The notes under the pieces were generated by a model, which ran no database searches, had not been told where the DNA came from, and was given only the letters and a program-made list of their open reading frames with translations. A stretch of DNA of 64,000 nucleotides from an uncultured Eubacteriales bacterium (GTDB lineage Bacteria > Bacillota > Clostridia > Christensenellales > CAG-138), in assembly GCA_900544555.1 (NCBI GenBank), contig UQWD01000006.1, forward strand, positions 1 through 64,000, in the 5' to 3' direction. Every line of letters starts with the position of its first letter. Within the stretch, counting starts at the first letter, position 1. Position numbers and translations under genes: made by a program. Positions 53,062-62,179 of the stretch are shown here, one piece after another.

Positions 53062-53094
53062 TTGACTGGATATATGCTTATGATATGCTATGAT
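53062..53094 (+). promoter_or_regulatory. Promoter region of hslVU
   Basis: TTGACT (53062-53067) with TATGCT (53084-53089, 16-bp spacer) or TATGAT (53089-53094, 21-bp spacer). It lies just after the trmFO remnant, 35 bp before hslV. Confidence 0.5.
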
Positions 53095-53128
53095 AATTTG
53101 AAAGCGAGTTTTTGAAAGGGCGACATAT

Positions 53129-53662
53129 ATGAATTTTGATGGAACGACGATTATAGCGGTCCGCCGCGACGGGCACTGCGCCGTTGTCGGTGACGGGCAG
53201 GTTACGCTTGGGGAAAAAACGATTATGAAGCATAACGCCAAAAAGGTACGGCGGTTATATCATGATAAAGTAGTGGTTGGCTTCGCGGGTTCCGTTGCGG
53301 ACGCCTTTACGCTGTGCGAGCGGTTCGAGGCGAAGCTTGAGCAATACAGCGGCGGGCTCAGGCGCGCGGCGGTTTCGTTGGCGCAGGATTGGCGTTCGGA
53401 GAAGGCAATGAGGCAGCTTCAGGCCATGCTGATAGCGGCGGACAAGGATGAGCTGCTCGTTATATCGGGGACTGGGGAGGTCATCAGCCCGGATGACGGC
53501 GTGGCCGCCATCGGCTCAGGCGGCATGTACGCGCTGGCCGCCGGCAAAGCGCTGATGGAGAATACCGGTCTTTCCGCCCGGGAAATTGCGGAAAAATCCA
53601 TACTTATAGCCAGCGATATATGCGTGTTTACCAACGGCCGCCTTACCGTTGAGGAGGTATAG
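53129..53662 (+). CDS. hslV: ATP-dependent protease peptidase subunit HslV (ClpQ)
   Basis: 177 aa. After removal of the short propeptide MNFDG, the catalytic Thr1 of TTIIAVRRDG is exposed. GDGQVTLGEKTIMKHNAKKV, KVVVGFAGSVADAF and AIGSGGMYALAAGKAL are conserved proteasome-like blocks. Forms a dodecamer capped by HslU. Start ATG with AAGGG upstream; hslU follows after 2 bp. Confidence 0.96.
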   Translation: MNFDGTTIIAVRRDGHCAVVGDGQVTLGEKTIMKHNAKKVRRLYHDKVVVGFAGSVADAFTLCERFEAKLEQYSGGLRRAAVSLAQDWRSEKAMRQLQAMLIAADKDELLVISGTGEVISPDDGVAAIGSGGMYALAAGKALMENTGLSAREIAEKSILIASDICVFTNGRLTVEEV

Positions 53663-53664
53663 AT

Positions 53665-55050
53665 ATGATGACGCCGAGGGAAACAGTGGAAGCGCTCAAC
53701 AGGTATATTGTCGGGCAGGATAAGGCAAAGCGAGCTGTGGCGATAGCTTTACGCAACCGGTACAGGCGCAGCAGGCTAAGCGACGAGTTGCGTGATGAGA
53801 TAACGCCTAAAAACATCATTATGATAGGTCCGACAGGCGTTGGAAAAACCGAAATAGCGCGCAGGCTCGCAAAGCTGGTGGAAGCGCCGTTCGTAAAGAT
53901 AGAGGCGACGAAATTCACCGAGGTTGGTTATGTAGGGCGCGATGTGGATTCCATGATACGCGATCTGGTAGACGCTTCGATACGGCTGTGCAAATCTAAT
54001 AAGCTTGAGCAGGTGCGCATGGTCGCCGAAGCCGCCGCTGAGCAGAGGCTCGCGGATCTTTTAGCTCCGTCTCGTAAAAAGCACGCGGCGCAGCCGGCAA
54101 ACCCCATCCAACTGCTGCTCGGCGCGGGCGCTCAGCCGCCTGAGCCGGAGCTTGACGAAACGGAAAAAGCGGAGCGCATTTCAAAAAAAGAAGCCATACT
54201 ACGCGATCTTCGAGCAGGCGTTTTAGAGGGGCAGATGGTGGATGTGGAGGTATCCGAGTCCGCCACTGGCAGCGATACCATGATTGCGATGGGCATTGAC
54301 CTAAATGTCAACGAGATGCTAGGCGGCATCCTACCCAAAAAAAAGAAAACGCGCCATATTCCCGTGCGGGAGGCTCGCAAAATATTGATTCAGGAGGAAT
54401 CTGAAAAGCTGATTGATATGGATTCCGTTATCAGCGAGGCGCTCGATAAGGCGGAGCAGGAAGGCATAATATTTATTGACGAGATAGACAAAATCGCCGC
54501 AAACCACCGCGGCGGGAGCGGCCCGGACATTTCAAGGGAGGGCGTGCAGCGCGATATCCTGCCCATTGTGGAGGGCTCCACGGTCAGCACGAAATACGGG
54601 CCGATTAAAACGGATTTTATCCTGTTTATTGCGGCGGGCGCTTTCCATGTTTCAAAGGTTTCGGATCTTATCCCAGAGCTGCAGGGCAGATTTCCCATAA
54701 AGGTAGAGCTAAATGCCTTGACCGTTGACGATTACAAGCGGATTTTGACGCAGCCGCAAAACGCCGTTATAAAACAGTACGCTCAGCTGTTAAGCGCGGA
54801 TAACGTGAACCTTTCCTTTACGGACGACGCGCTGACGGAGATCGCGCGCTACGCCTTTACCGCGAATGAAACAACGGAAAATATCGGCGCGCGCAGGCTG
54901 CACACAATAATCGAGAACCTGCTTGAGGATATATCGTTTAACGCGGGCGGGGAGCATCCGTTGATAGACGTTACAGTTGACGGCCGTTATGTTAAGGAGC
55001 ATTTTGCCAACACGGACGCGGCTGAGGATCTCCAGCGGTTTATCCTGTAA
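53665..55050 (+). CDS. hslU: ATP-dependent protease ATPase subunit HslU (ClpY)
   Basis: 461-aa AAA+ unfoldase. Opening MTPRETVEALNRYIVGQDKAK with MIGPTGVGKTEIARRLAKLV (Walker A) and the pore loop TEVGYVGRDVDSM; Walker B IIFIDEIDKI; sensor region ELQGRFPIKVEL; C-terminal LEDISFNAG. The I domain (residues about 120-220) is of normal length. ATG 53665 or the next ATG, AGGAGG upstream. Confidence 0.97.
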   Translation: MMTPRETVEALNRYIVGQDKAKRAVAIALRNRYRRSRLSDELRDEITPKNIIMIGPTGVGKTEIARRLAKLVEAPFVKIEATKFTEVGYVGRDVDSMIRDLVDASIRLCKSNKLEQVRMVAEAAAEQRLADLLAPSRKKHAAQPANPIQLLLGAGAQPPEPELDETEKAERISKKEAILRDLRAGVLEGQMVDVEVSESATGSDTMIAMGIDLNVNEMLGGILPKKKKTRHIPVREARKILIQEESEKLIDMDSVISEALDKAEQEGIIFIDEIDKIAANHRGGSGPDISREGVQRDILPIVEGSTVSTKYGPIKTDFILFIAAGAFHVSKVSDLIPELQGRFPIKVELNALTVDDYKRILTQPQNAVIKQYAQLLSADNVNLSFTDDALTEIARYAFTANETTENIGARRLHTIIENLLEDISFNAGGEHPLIDVTVDGRYVKEHFANTDAAEDLQRFIL

Positions 55051-55075
55051 TTTGAGCCTTTAACGGAGGGCTACA

Positions 55076-55537
55076 ATGTTCCATATCGTTTTAGTGGAGC
55101 CTGAGATACCGCAGAATACGGGCAACATCGCAAGAACATGCGCGGTTACGGGTTGTGCGCTTCATCTGGTGAGGCCGCTCGGGTTTGAGATAGACGACAA
55201 AAAACTCAAACGCGCGGGGCTTGATTATTGGCATAGCCTTGAGATCCATTATCATAACAGCTTTGAAGAGCTTGAACGAGAGCATGAGGGAGGCCGGTTC
55301 CATCTGGCCTCAACCCACGCGGCCGCGCGCTATACAGACGCGCGCTATCAGGACGGCGATTTTTTGGTATTCGGCAAGGAAACCGCCGGCCTGGGCAAAG
55401 GCTTACTCAGCAGGCGCGCTAAGGACGCGATACGCATACCCATGATGCAAGGGCAGCGTTCTCTCAACCTTTCCAACTCAGCGGCTGTGGTGCTGTATGA
55501 GGCGCTGCGCCAAACAGGTTTCCCGCTTCTTCAATGA
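55076..55537 (+). CDS. trmL: tRNA (cytidine(34)-2'-O)-methyltransferase TrmL
   Basis: 153-aa SPOUT methyltransferase acting on the wobble base of tRNA-Leu. IVLVEPEIPQNTGNIARTC, RPLGFEIDDKKLKRAGLDYW, FGKETAGLGKGLL and IPMMQGQRSLNLSNSAAVVL are full family blocks. GGAGGG precedes the ATG, 25 bp after hslU. Confidence 0.95.
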   Translation: MFHIVLVEPEIPQNTGNIARTCAVTGCALHLVRPLGFEIDDKKLKRAGLDYWHSLEIHYHNSFEELEREHEGGRFHLASTHAAARYTDARYQDGDFLVFGKETAGLGKGLLSRRAKDAIRIPMMQGQRSLNLSNSAAVVLYEALRQTGFPLLQ

Positions 55538-55604
55538 GCGATGCGCTCATTAAAGAGGCGTTGAGATGATTCTTCAAAAAACCGGTATAATTTCAGAATT
55601 TTTC

Positions 55605-55633
55605 TTGACAGCGTTAACAAGCTTGTTTACAAT
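55605..55633 (+). promoter_or_regulatory. Promoter and leader of rplM-rpsI
   Basis: TTGACA (55605-55610), 17-bp spacer, TACAAT (55628-55633). The leader is about 105 nt long, space for an L13-type autoregulatory leader, which Firmicutes often have here. A stem AAATGG/CCATTT (about 55705-55735) next to the ribosome site supports structure, but I could not verify the family fold. Confidence 0.75.
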
Positions 55634-55746
55634 AAAGCTTGTGTGTTTATTATGATTGGCGGTATGCGCCACAGCCCCGGTAGCAGCTGCAACGCATAAT
55701 AGCAAATGGATTTACGAAATGATTTTACCATTTGGGAGGATAAGCC

Positions 55747-56178
55747 ATGAAAACCTATATGGCAAAGCGCGAAACCCTCGAGCGTAAGTGGTATGTTGTC
55801 GATGCGGACGGTATGGTATTAGGCCGCCTCGCTTCACAGGTTGCCGCCATACTTCGCGGGAAGCACAAGCCAATATATACGCCGCATGTTGATACTGGCG
55901 ATCATGTTATTATTATCAACGCGGATAAAGTTACCCTTACGGGGAACAAGCTTGATCAAAAGAAATATTACCGCCACACGGGATATCCGGGAGGAATCCG
56001 GGAGACCTCGTACCGTACGCTGATGGAGAAAAAGCCGGAATTTGCGGTTTACGAGGCTGTTCGCCGCATGATGCCCAAAGGCCCGTTGGGAAGGCAAATG
56101 CTCAAAAAGCTGCGCGTATATCGCGGAACGGATCACCAGCACTCGGCGCAGATGCCCGAGACGCTCGTGCTCAAGTAA
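55747..56178 (+). CDS. rplM: 50S ribosomal protein L13
   Basis: 143 aa. RKWYVVDADGMVLGRLASQV, HVDTGDHVIIINADKVTLTG and GPLGRQMLKKLRVYRGTDH are invariant L13 blocks. GGGAGG precedes the ATG. In one unit with rpsI. Confidence 0.98.
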   Translation: MKTYMAKRETLERKWYVVDADGMVLGRLASQVAAILRGKHKPIYTPHVDTGDHVIIINADKVTLTGNKLDQKKYYRHTGYPGGIRETSYRTLMEKKPEFAVYEAVRRMMPKGPLGRQMLKKLRVYRGTDHQHSAQMPETLVLK

Positions 56179-56196
56179 TATGGGAAGGAGAAACAG

Positions 56197-56592
56197 ATGA
56201 TGGAGAAGGTTCAATATCTAGGTACCGGAAGGCGTAAGAAATCTGTCGCGCGCGTCCGTCTGCTTCCCGGGGGCGGCAGCATTATGATTAATAAGCGCGA
56301 TTTGGAGGAATACTTTGGCCTTGAAACGCTTAAAATGATAGTCCGCGCTCCTCTGGTTTTAACAGGAACCGACGGCAAGTACGACGTGTTGGTTAACGTC
56401 TATGGCGGGGGTACGACCGGCCAGGCCGGCGCTATCCGTCACGGCATATCCCGCGCGCTGCTTATTGCGGATCCCTCGTTGCGCGGGGCGCTGAAAAAAG
56501 CGGGATTCCTTACGCGCGATCCGCGCATGAAGGAAAGGAAAAAGTACGGCTTGAAGGCTGCGCGCCGCGCGCCGCAGTTCTCAAAGAGATAA
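56197..56592 (+). CDS. rpsI: 30S ribosomal protein S9
   Basis: 131 aa. YLGTGRRKKSVARVRLLPG, AGAIRHGISRALL and the C-terminal GLKAARRAPQFSKR that reaches the P-site tRNA. Ends at the usual Lys-Arg. Start at either of two adjacent ATGs, GGAAGGAG upstream. Confidence 0.98.
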   Translation: MMEKVQYLGTGRRKKSVARVRLLPGGGSIMINKRDLEEYFGLETLKMIVRAPLVLTGTDGKYDVLVNVYGGGTTGQAGAIRHGISRALLIADPSLRGALKKAGFLTRDPRMKERKKYGLKAARRAPQFSKR

Positions 56593-57227
56593 TTCGCTCT
56601 TGTATCCGTGAACGGTCTAAGTTCGTCTTTATGGCGATAAATCGTACCTCGGTATTAAAAATGTTTATCAGGATGTTTTCATGGGTTTCGCCATGGGAAC
56701 ATCCTTTTTTATCAATGTAATACGGTGCATGCTGCTTCTCTCAACTCTTATAGCTTCGTCTATAGTTCATAGACAGTTAAGGCTATCATAAATCCGTTAT
56801 AGTAGAATTTGGCTTTTCACCGTGCCGCACTGATTTAGCGACGTTGACCGGAGCCTTCGAAACAGTTTCCGTACCTGATTAGTACTTTAAAGATTTTCGG
56901 ATTGCATTTACATCGCCGCAGTAAACATGTCTTTAACTCTTCTAGCATTCGTTTAAATAATATATTTTAAGCGGGATACGTAAATTAGTTTTGATATATA
57001 TTTATATATAAAATCCCTAGTAAGTAAAATGATGTATAGAATGTTCAAATAAAGAACCTAAAATCGAAAAAAACATAATCGCTTACCATTACAAGGCTTG
57101 CCGACATTAAATCTAAGCAACATCCCGGCGCGGGCCTTAAAATTCGGGACGTGCTTGATCTTATTGCTTGAACAGGCGAAATGTACTATATTATGATCAT
57201 GGAATTAAGAAAGGCATGGTAAAAGGA
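56593..57227. other. 635-bp gap after rpsI
   Basis: Starts with the rpsI terminator, then AT-rich sequence with no supported gene. A stretch around 57150-57190 with TTGAAC and TATTAT-like boxes could drive prmA but does not fit well. Confidence 0.4.
56670..56710 (+). terminator. Terminator after rpsI
   Basis: AGGATGTT (56670-56677) pairs with AACATCCT (56698-56705), the stem continues through CATGG/CCATG with G-T pairs, and six T end at 56710. Confidence 0.85.
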
Positions 57228-58202
57228 ATGAACTGGGTTGAGTTGGAGATTACTACCACGGCCGCCGGTGTTGACGTTGTTTACGCCCGCCTTGACGCGC
57301 TGGGGATTTCACAGATAGAGATCAGGCAAGGGCGGGAAGAACTTAAAGGCTTGCTGGAGGAGACTTCAAAATATTGGGATTTTGCGGATTTGGATGAGAT
57401 CGGTGAGCAAAACGATACAAGCGTAGTCGCATACTGGGCGGATCTGCCGGAAAACCGGGCGCTGCTTGAAGCCGTATCGGCGGGGATGCAAGAGCTAAAA
57501 AGCGCCGACATTGGCATAGACTTAGGTTCGCTCAACCTCAGCCATAAAATTGTGGGTGAAGAGGATTGGGCGAACAACTGGAAAGCCTATTATAAGCCTA
57601 TAGAGGTCGGAGGGCGGCTGCTTATCTGCCCTTCATGGGAAAAACCGGTTAACCGGCAGGGAAGGGTCGTTCTCCTCCTTGATCCGGGGATGGCGTTTGG
57701 AACGGGGAACCACCACACTACGCGCATGTGCCTGGAGCTTATTGAAGCGTATATGGGTAACGGCGCGCGCATGCTGGACATCGGCTGCGGAAGCGGCATT
57801 CTTGCTATTGCCGGGCTGCTGTTAGGCGCTAAAGCCGCCGTTGGAATCGATATTGATCCCGCCGCCAGCCGTGTCGCCGTGGAAAATGCGGCTTTAAACG
57901 GCTTGCGGCAGCCGGATATTACCTTTGAGACCGGCGATATACTTGCTGAGCCTAAATGGGCTGAAAAATGGGGCAATGCCCCCTTTGATATCGTAACGGC
58001 GAACATTGTGGCTGGCGTGATTATACCGCTCATGCCGATGATTCCACAAATGCTCAAAAAGAATGGATTTTTCATCGCGTCCGGGATTATTGCAGACCGC
58101 GCTGCTCAGGTTGAAGCGGCTGCAAAAGACAGTGGGCTACATTTGGTAAACGTCGTTCAAAGCGGCGATTGGTTCGCCATGCTCGCGCAGAAGGCGGTTT
58201 GA
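57228..58202 (+). CDS. prmA: Ribosomal protein L11 methyltransferase PrmA
   Basis: About 324 aa. N-terminal L11-binding domain, then EEDWANNWKAYYKPIEVG, LLLDPGMAFGTGNHHTTRMC, DIGCGSGILAIAG (SAM motif I), GIDIDPAA and ANIVAGVIIPL. Methylates L11. Start is one of two ATGs at 57216 and 57228; neither has an ideally spaced ribosome site. First gene of prmA-rsmE-mtaB-hit. Confidence 0.94.
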   Translation: MNWVELEITTTAAGVDVVYARLDALGISQIEIRQGREELKGLLEETSKYWDFADLDEIGEQNDTSVVAYWADLPENRALLEAVSAGMQELKSADIGIDLGSLNLSHKIVGEEDWANNWKAYYKPIEVGGRLLICPSWEKPVNRQGRVVLLLDPGMAFGTGNHHTTRMCLELIEAYMGNGARMLDIGCGSGILAIAGLLLGAKAAVGIDIDPAASRVAVENAALNGLRQPDITFETGDILAEPKWAEKWGNAPFDIVTANIVAGVIIPLMPMIPQMLKKNGFFIASGIIADRAAQVEAAAKDSGLHLVNVVQSGDWFAMLAQKAV

Positions 58203-58203
58203 T

Positions 58204-58935
58204 ATGCACCGTTTTTTTATCGGAGAGGATCAAATTATTAACGGGAATGAGGCCTGTATAACCGGCAGCGACGCGGATCATGCGAAAAAAGTGCTTCGGC
58301 TGCGTGAGGACGACGCTGTAATCATTCTCGATGGCAAGGGTATGGAGTATACGGGCCGTATCATCACCTTAGACGGGAAGGTCTTGCGCGTCGCGCTTGG
58401 CGCCCCGTCCGCCTGCGCCGCGGAGCCGAGCGTTGAGGCTACGCTCTTTCAATGCCTGCCAAAGGCGGGCAAAATGGATTTGATAATACAAAAAACGGTC
58501 GAGCTTGGGATAAGCCGAATTGTCCCTGTGCTTTCACATAGGTGCGTCGCCAGACCGGAAGCGGGCGATATGAAGAAGCGTGTAACGCGGTATCAGCGAA
58601 TCGCATATGAAGCCGCTAAACAGTGCGGGAGGGGGATTATACCGAAGGTTAATGATGCCGTTAAACTTGAGGAGGCTTCGGAAAAAGGCGCGGGGCTCCT
58701 GATTTTTGCGGATGAGGAGGAGAAGGATACGAGCCTCAAACGGCGGCTGCGCGGAGCGCAATCACCAGAGAAGGTAAGCTTTCTTATCGGGCCAGAGGGA
58801 GGTTTGGCGCGTGAGGAGGCTAAACTGCTCGCATTAGCCGGCTGGCATCCGGTAACGCTGGGGAAGCGCATTTTGCGCACGGAAACGGCTCCGATCGCCC
58901 TGTTGGCAATGCTGATGTATGAACTGGAGGGGTAA
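58204..58935 (+). CDS. rsmE: 16S rRNA (uracil1498-N3)-methyltransferase RsmE
   Basis: 243-aa SPOUT enzyme. N-terminal PUA-like part (HAKKVLRLREDD), then LFQCLPKAGKMDLIIQKTVE, LGISRIVPVLSHRCVAR, FLIGPEGGLAREEA and TLGKRILRTETAPIALLAML. Two bases after prmA. Confidence 0.95.
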   Translation: MHRFFIGEDQIINGNEACITGSDADHAKKVLRLREDDAVIILDGKGMEYTGRIITLDGKVLRVALGAPSACAAEPSVEATLFQCLPKAGKMDLIIQKTVELGISRIVPVLSHRCVARPEAGDMKKRVTRYQRIAYEAAKQCGRGIIPKVNDAVKLEEASEKGAGLLIFADEEEKDTSLKRRLRGAQSPEKVSFLIGPEGGLAREEAKLLALAGWHPVTLGKRILRTETAPIALLAMLMYELEG

Positions 58936-58940
58936 AGCGC

Positions 58941-60236
58941 ATGAAAATAGCTTATCATACGCTCGGCTGCAAGGTTAATCAATACGATACGCAGGCGGTA
59001 CGCGAGCTTCTGGAGCGTAATGGGCACCCTACCGTCGCGTTCCAGGAACAGGCCGACGTTTACATCATCAATACATGCACAGTAACGCACATAAGCGACA
59101 GGAAATCAAGGCAATTAATTACCCGCGCGCGCCGGCAATCCCCGAACGCGTTTATCGTTGTAATGGGCTGTTACGCTCAGCGCAAGCCGGATGAGGTTGC
59201 AGGGCTGCCCGGGGTAGATCTGGTGATGGGGACTAAAGATCGGGGGGAGATCATTCGTTACATACAAAACCTGTCTCAAACCGGGCGAACGCTGGATAGT
59301 GTTAAGGCTTTCAGCGCTGGACGCAATTCGTTTGAGGAGTTACCGGCCGTTTCCGGCGAGCACACGCGGGCGTACCTGAAAATACAGGATGGGTGCGACA
59401 TGTACTGCACGTATTGCATTATACCCTACGCGCGCGGGCCGGTGCGCAGCCGTGAGCCGGTTAATATCCGCCGGCAGATGGAGGAACTTGAGCGCAGGGG
59501 GTACAGAGAAATCGTACTTACAGGTATCCACCTCATGTCCTATGGAAAGGATCTTGGCAACCGCACGCTCCTTGACGCCATCGCCCAGGCGGAAGGGCTT
59601 GACGGCATATGTAGGATACGGCTTGGTTCCCTTGAACCGAACATGCTCACGGATGAAATAATCAGTGAATTAGCTGGAAATGACAAGATCTGCCGCCAGT
59701 TTCATCTGTCGCTGCAAAGCGGTTGCGACGAGGTGCTAAAGCGCATGAACCGCCGCTATACAACCGCAGAATACACCGCGGCTGTTAAAAAACTTCGCGA
59801 GGCGATGCCGGGCTGCGCGATTACTACGGATATTATAGCGGGCTTCCCCGGCGAAACGGAGGAGGCGTTTGAAGAAACGCTTGCATTCGCGCAGGATATG
59901 GCATTTTCAAGAATCCACGCGTTCCCCTATTCTAAAAGGGAGGGGACGAAAGCCGCGGTTATGCCTAATCAAATCCGCTCCGATATTAAAGAGGCCCGGG
60001 TTCGCCGGCTTTTGGATTTGGCCAGAGAGATGGAGGAACGCTATGCCGGAGGGCTTATCGGCACAATACAGCCCGTACTCTTTGAGGAAATGGAAGAAGG
60101 CAGGCTCAAGGGATACACGGATACGTACGTTATGACGCGCGTAGACGGCGTTCGCAGCGAGCTGGGCCATGTTTTCCCGGTACGGATGACCGGAATGAAA
60201 AACGGAGAGCTTATTGGCGAACGACTGCCATCATAA
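58941..60236 (+). CDS. mtaB: tRNA t6A37 methylthiotransferase MtaB
   Basis: 431-aa radical-SAM enzyme adding a methylthio group to t6A37. N-terminal UPF0004 domain with three cluster cysteines (TLGCKVNQYDTQAV, INTCTVTHISD, VMGCYAQ), then radical-SAM cluster CDMYCTYC and GIHLMSYG; a TRAM domain at about 370-430. The Cys set identifies MtaB rather than MiaB together with LGCKVNQ. Operon with rsmE and hit. Confidence 0.94.
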   Translation: MKIAYHTLGCKVNQYDTQAVRELLERNGHPTVAFQEQADVYIINTCTVTHISDRKSRQLITRARRQSPNAFIVVMGCYAQRKPDEVAGLPGVDLVMGTKDRGEIIRYIQNLSQTGRTLDSVKAFSAGRNSFEELPAVSGEHTRAYLKIQDGCDMYCTYCIIPYARGPVRSREPVNIRRQMEELERRGYREIVLTGIHLMSYGKDLGNRTLLDAIAQAEGLDGICRIRLGSLEPNMLTDEIISELAGNDKICRQFHLSLQSGCDEVLKRMNRRYTTAEYTAAVKKLREAMPGCAITTDIIAGFPGETEEAFEETLAFAQDMAFSRIHAFPYSKREGTKAAVMPNQIRSDIKEARVRRLLDLAREMEERYAGGLIGTIQPVLFEEMEEGRLKGYTDTYVMTRVDGVRSELGHVFPVRMTGMKNGELIGERLPS

Positions 60237-60255
60237 AAAGAAAGGGAAAAGGTAA

Positions 60256-60600
60256 ATGGATAACTGCATTTTCTGTAAAATTGTACGCGGAGAGGTTCCA
60301 GCGAAAATTATTCTTGATAGCGATGAAACGCTAGCTTTTTACGATGTCGATCCTAAGGCGCCAGTGCATATACTGATAATACCAAAAGCGCATATTGGCT
60401 CCATCATGGAAGCGGGCGGCGAAAACGCCGGGGCATTTGAGGCTATGGGGCGGGTAGCGCGAGAATTGGCGGTGAAGCTTGGCCTGAATGAGAGCGGCTT
60501 TCGCATTATCGTCAATACGGGACGTGACGGAGGGCAGACCGTGCAGCACCTTCATATGCACCTTCTGGGCGGGCGCAGCCTGGAATGGCCGCCGGGATAA
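60256..60600 (+). CDS. HIT family hydrolase (HinT-like)
   Basis: 114 aa. CIFCKIVRGEVPAKII with zinc-type Cys pair, FYDVDPKAPVHILIIPKAH and the histidine triad HLHMHLLGGR. Cleaves purine nucleoside phosphoramidates. GGGAAAAGG precedes the ATG, end of the prmA operon. Confidence 0.95.
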   Translation: MDNCIFCKIVRGEVPAKIILDSDETLAFYDVDPKAPVHILIIPKAHIGSIMEAGGENAGAFEAMGRVARELAVKLGLNESGFRIIVNTGRDGGQTVQHLHMHLLGGRSLEWPPG

Positions 60601-60661
60601 AACGGTTTATCCATTTAGGAGGCGAGCCTAAAATTGCTGCGATTATCGTGGAATTTACTGG

Positions 60662-60690
60662 TTGACTTGAAACTGCGGATGAAGTATAAT
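60662..60690 (+). promoter_or_regulatory. Promoter of rpsU
   Basis: TTGACT (60662-60667), 17-bp spacer, TATAAT (60685-60690), about 80 bp before rpsU. Confidence 0.8.
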
Positions 60691-60773
60691 ATCAATTGTG
60701 TGTTTTGCAAAGTTCCTTATGCTCATAGCAACGGTACGATTTGTAATGTCGCATCAGAGGGGAGGGAAAAGGA

Positions 60774-60944
60774 ATGGAAATTCGTGTAGGTGAAAACGAG
60801 TCCCTTGAAAGTGCTCTTAAGCGGTGGAAACGCAAATGCGCACGTTCTGGTTTGATGGCCGAAGTCCGCAGGCGCGAGCATTATGAAAAGCCCAGCGTTA
60901 AGCGGAAGAAGAAGGCCGAGGCGGCAAGAAAGCGCAAGTATTAA
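60774..60944 (+). CDS. rpsU: 30S ribosomal protein S21
   Basis: 56 aa. MEIRVGENESLESALKRWKR, then AEVRRREHYEKPSVKRKKK and the basic tail ARKRKY are diagnostic. GGAGGGAAAAGG precedes the ATG. It has its own promoter and terminator, although it lies behind the hit gene as in many Clostridia. Confidence 0.97.
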   Translation: MEIRVGENESLESALKRWKRKCARSGLMAEVRRREHYEKPSVKRKKKAEAARKRKY

Positions 60945-61095
60945 CGGCTTGAATTGTTTAATTATTTAAGATGGCGAACACCATCAATTTATACAATCGT
61001 GCTACGATGCGCTATGGAATGAGCGTGCACATGAATTGGTAATATAATAGCAGCGTATTCGCGTTATGTCGTACATTACGAATCGCTTTTTACAG

Positions 61096-61128
61096 AAAAC
61101 GCCCGCGTATTTTTACAAGGGCGTTTTT
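61096..61128 (+). terminator. Terminator after rpsU
   Basis: AAAACGCCC (61096-61104) pairs with GGGCGTTTT (61119-61127), followed by T-rich sequence; placed between convergent genes and usable from both sides. Confidence 0.8.
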
Positions 61129-61165
61129 ATTATATGCTAAACAGATAAAACCGCTGACTGCGCCG

Positions 61166-61693
61166 TTATTTTACGCCTCTAAGCTCTTCGAGCATTGAGT
61201 GAAAAATCTCAATATGCCGTTCTTCATCAAGTATAATGCGATTAATATTGTTTACTATATACTCATCCCGTACCCAGGCGGACTGGCGCCTATAGCTTTC
61301 AATCGCTTCGTATTCCCCGCATATCGCGTATTCGATTATTTGCGGCATCAGGCGCGGATATTGGTTCCAGGACGGGCTCCAATAGCTTAGCTTTCTCCCC
61401 GAATAGCTCCAAAGCCTGGGATCCGCGCCCAGCAGCGACGCTAATTGACAGTAAATTTCCAGATGACGCATTTCAACTTTGCTGACCTGAAGGAAGCAAT
61501 CCGCAAGATCAGGGTATTCGCTCTTGAGTATAACGCTGTTATAAATATATAGACTTATCGCCGACATTTCCGAGCTGTATGAGGCGATGTTTTTGAGCAT
61601 TAACCGCGCGTATTGCGGATTCGGCCCGCAGACTTTAACAGGCGGATAGGGCGTGTGATCCGAGAAAGACATAGAAGCAGGCTCTATACTCAT
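61166..61693 (-). CDS. Ferritin-like diiron-fold protein
   Basis: 175-aa four-helix protein. The helices carry the metal-ligand pattern of ferritin-like proteins: E42 in SSEMSA, E74-x-x-H77 in KVEMRHLEIY, E127/E129 in GEYEAIESYRRQ and E157-x-x-H160 in DEERHIEIF. Related to rubrerythrin/YhjR-type proteins common in spore formers; a redox or spore role is inference. No rubredoxin domain. Start ATG 61693 with AAAGGAG 8 bp upstream; an ATG seven codons earlier overlaps that site. Converges with rpsU. Confidence 0.82.
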   Translation of the reverse strand: MSIEPASMSFSDHTPYPPVKVCGPNPQYARLMLKNIASYSSEMSAISLYIYNSVILKSEYPDLADCFLQVSKVEMRHLEIYCQLASLLGADPRLWSYSGRKLSYWSPSWNQYPRLMPQIIEYAICGEYEAIESYRRQSAWVRDEYIVNNINRIILDEERHIEIFHSMLEELRGVK

Positions 61694-61834
61694 CAAAAAT
61701 TCTCCTTTAAGCATTTACTAATGTTATATCTGCTTACAAAGAAGATTATGACCACGAAAAAAAAGATGATACGGGTTTTCATGCAGCGGAATTGGTAGCC
61801 TATAACAAGCGTTGTGCGTAAAGCAGGGTATCCG

Positions 61835-62172
61835 TTGAAAGGTCAAATCCATGATAAAATATTACGCAGAAGGTTCATACTCATAAACATGCTGCTCGTA
61901 TCCCTTGTGCTTATAATGGTATTTGCCGCCTTATGCCTCAACAGTTTCCATCGCCTGCGCACGCATACCATGACTGCCTGAACAGAGCGATGAATTACCG
62001 CGCGGGGGACACGCCGCAAAAGCCGCAGATGGGAAAGCTGGATTTGCGTGAACCCGGCCTGAACATACCAGTCGTAAACATTATACTTAAAGGGAGCGTT
62101 ATCTTTATTGAATCGCGCGGCGATGCGGTGATTCCGCCTTCAATTTGGGTAATCCGGTATCGCGGTGTTTAG
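61835..62172 (+). pseudogene. Histidine-kinase N-terminal remnant
   Basis: From TTG 61835: KILRRRFILINMLLVSLVLI and MVFAALCLNSFHRLR form the cytoplasmic Arg-rich start and first membrane helix of a sensor kinase, ending at a stop at 61979. Sensor-type sequence continues in another frame as LNRAMNYRAGDTPQKPQMGK and VNIILKGSVIFIESRG up to 62172. HAMP, dimerisation and ATPase domains are all missing. The region is best explained as the truncated and frameshifted head of a two-component kinase gene. Confidence 0.6.
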
Positions 62173-62179
62173 ACCCTTG

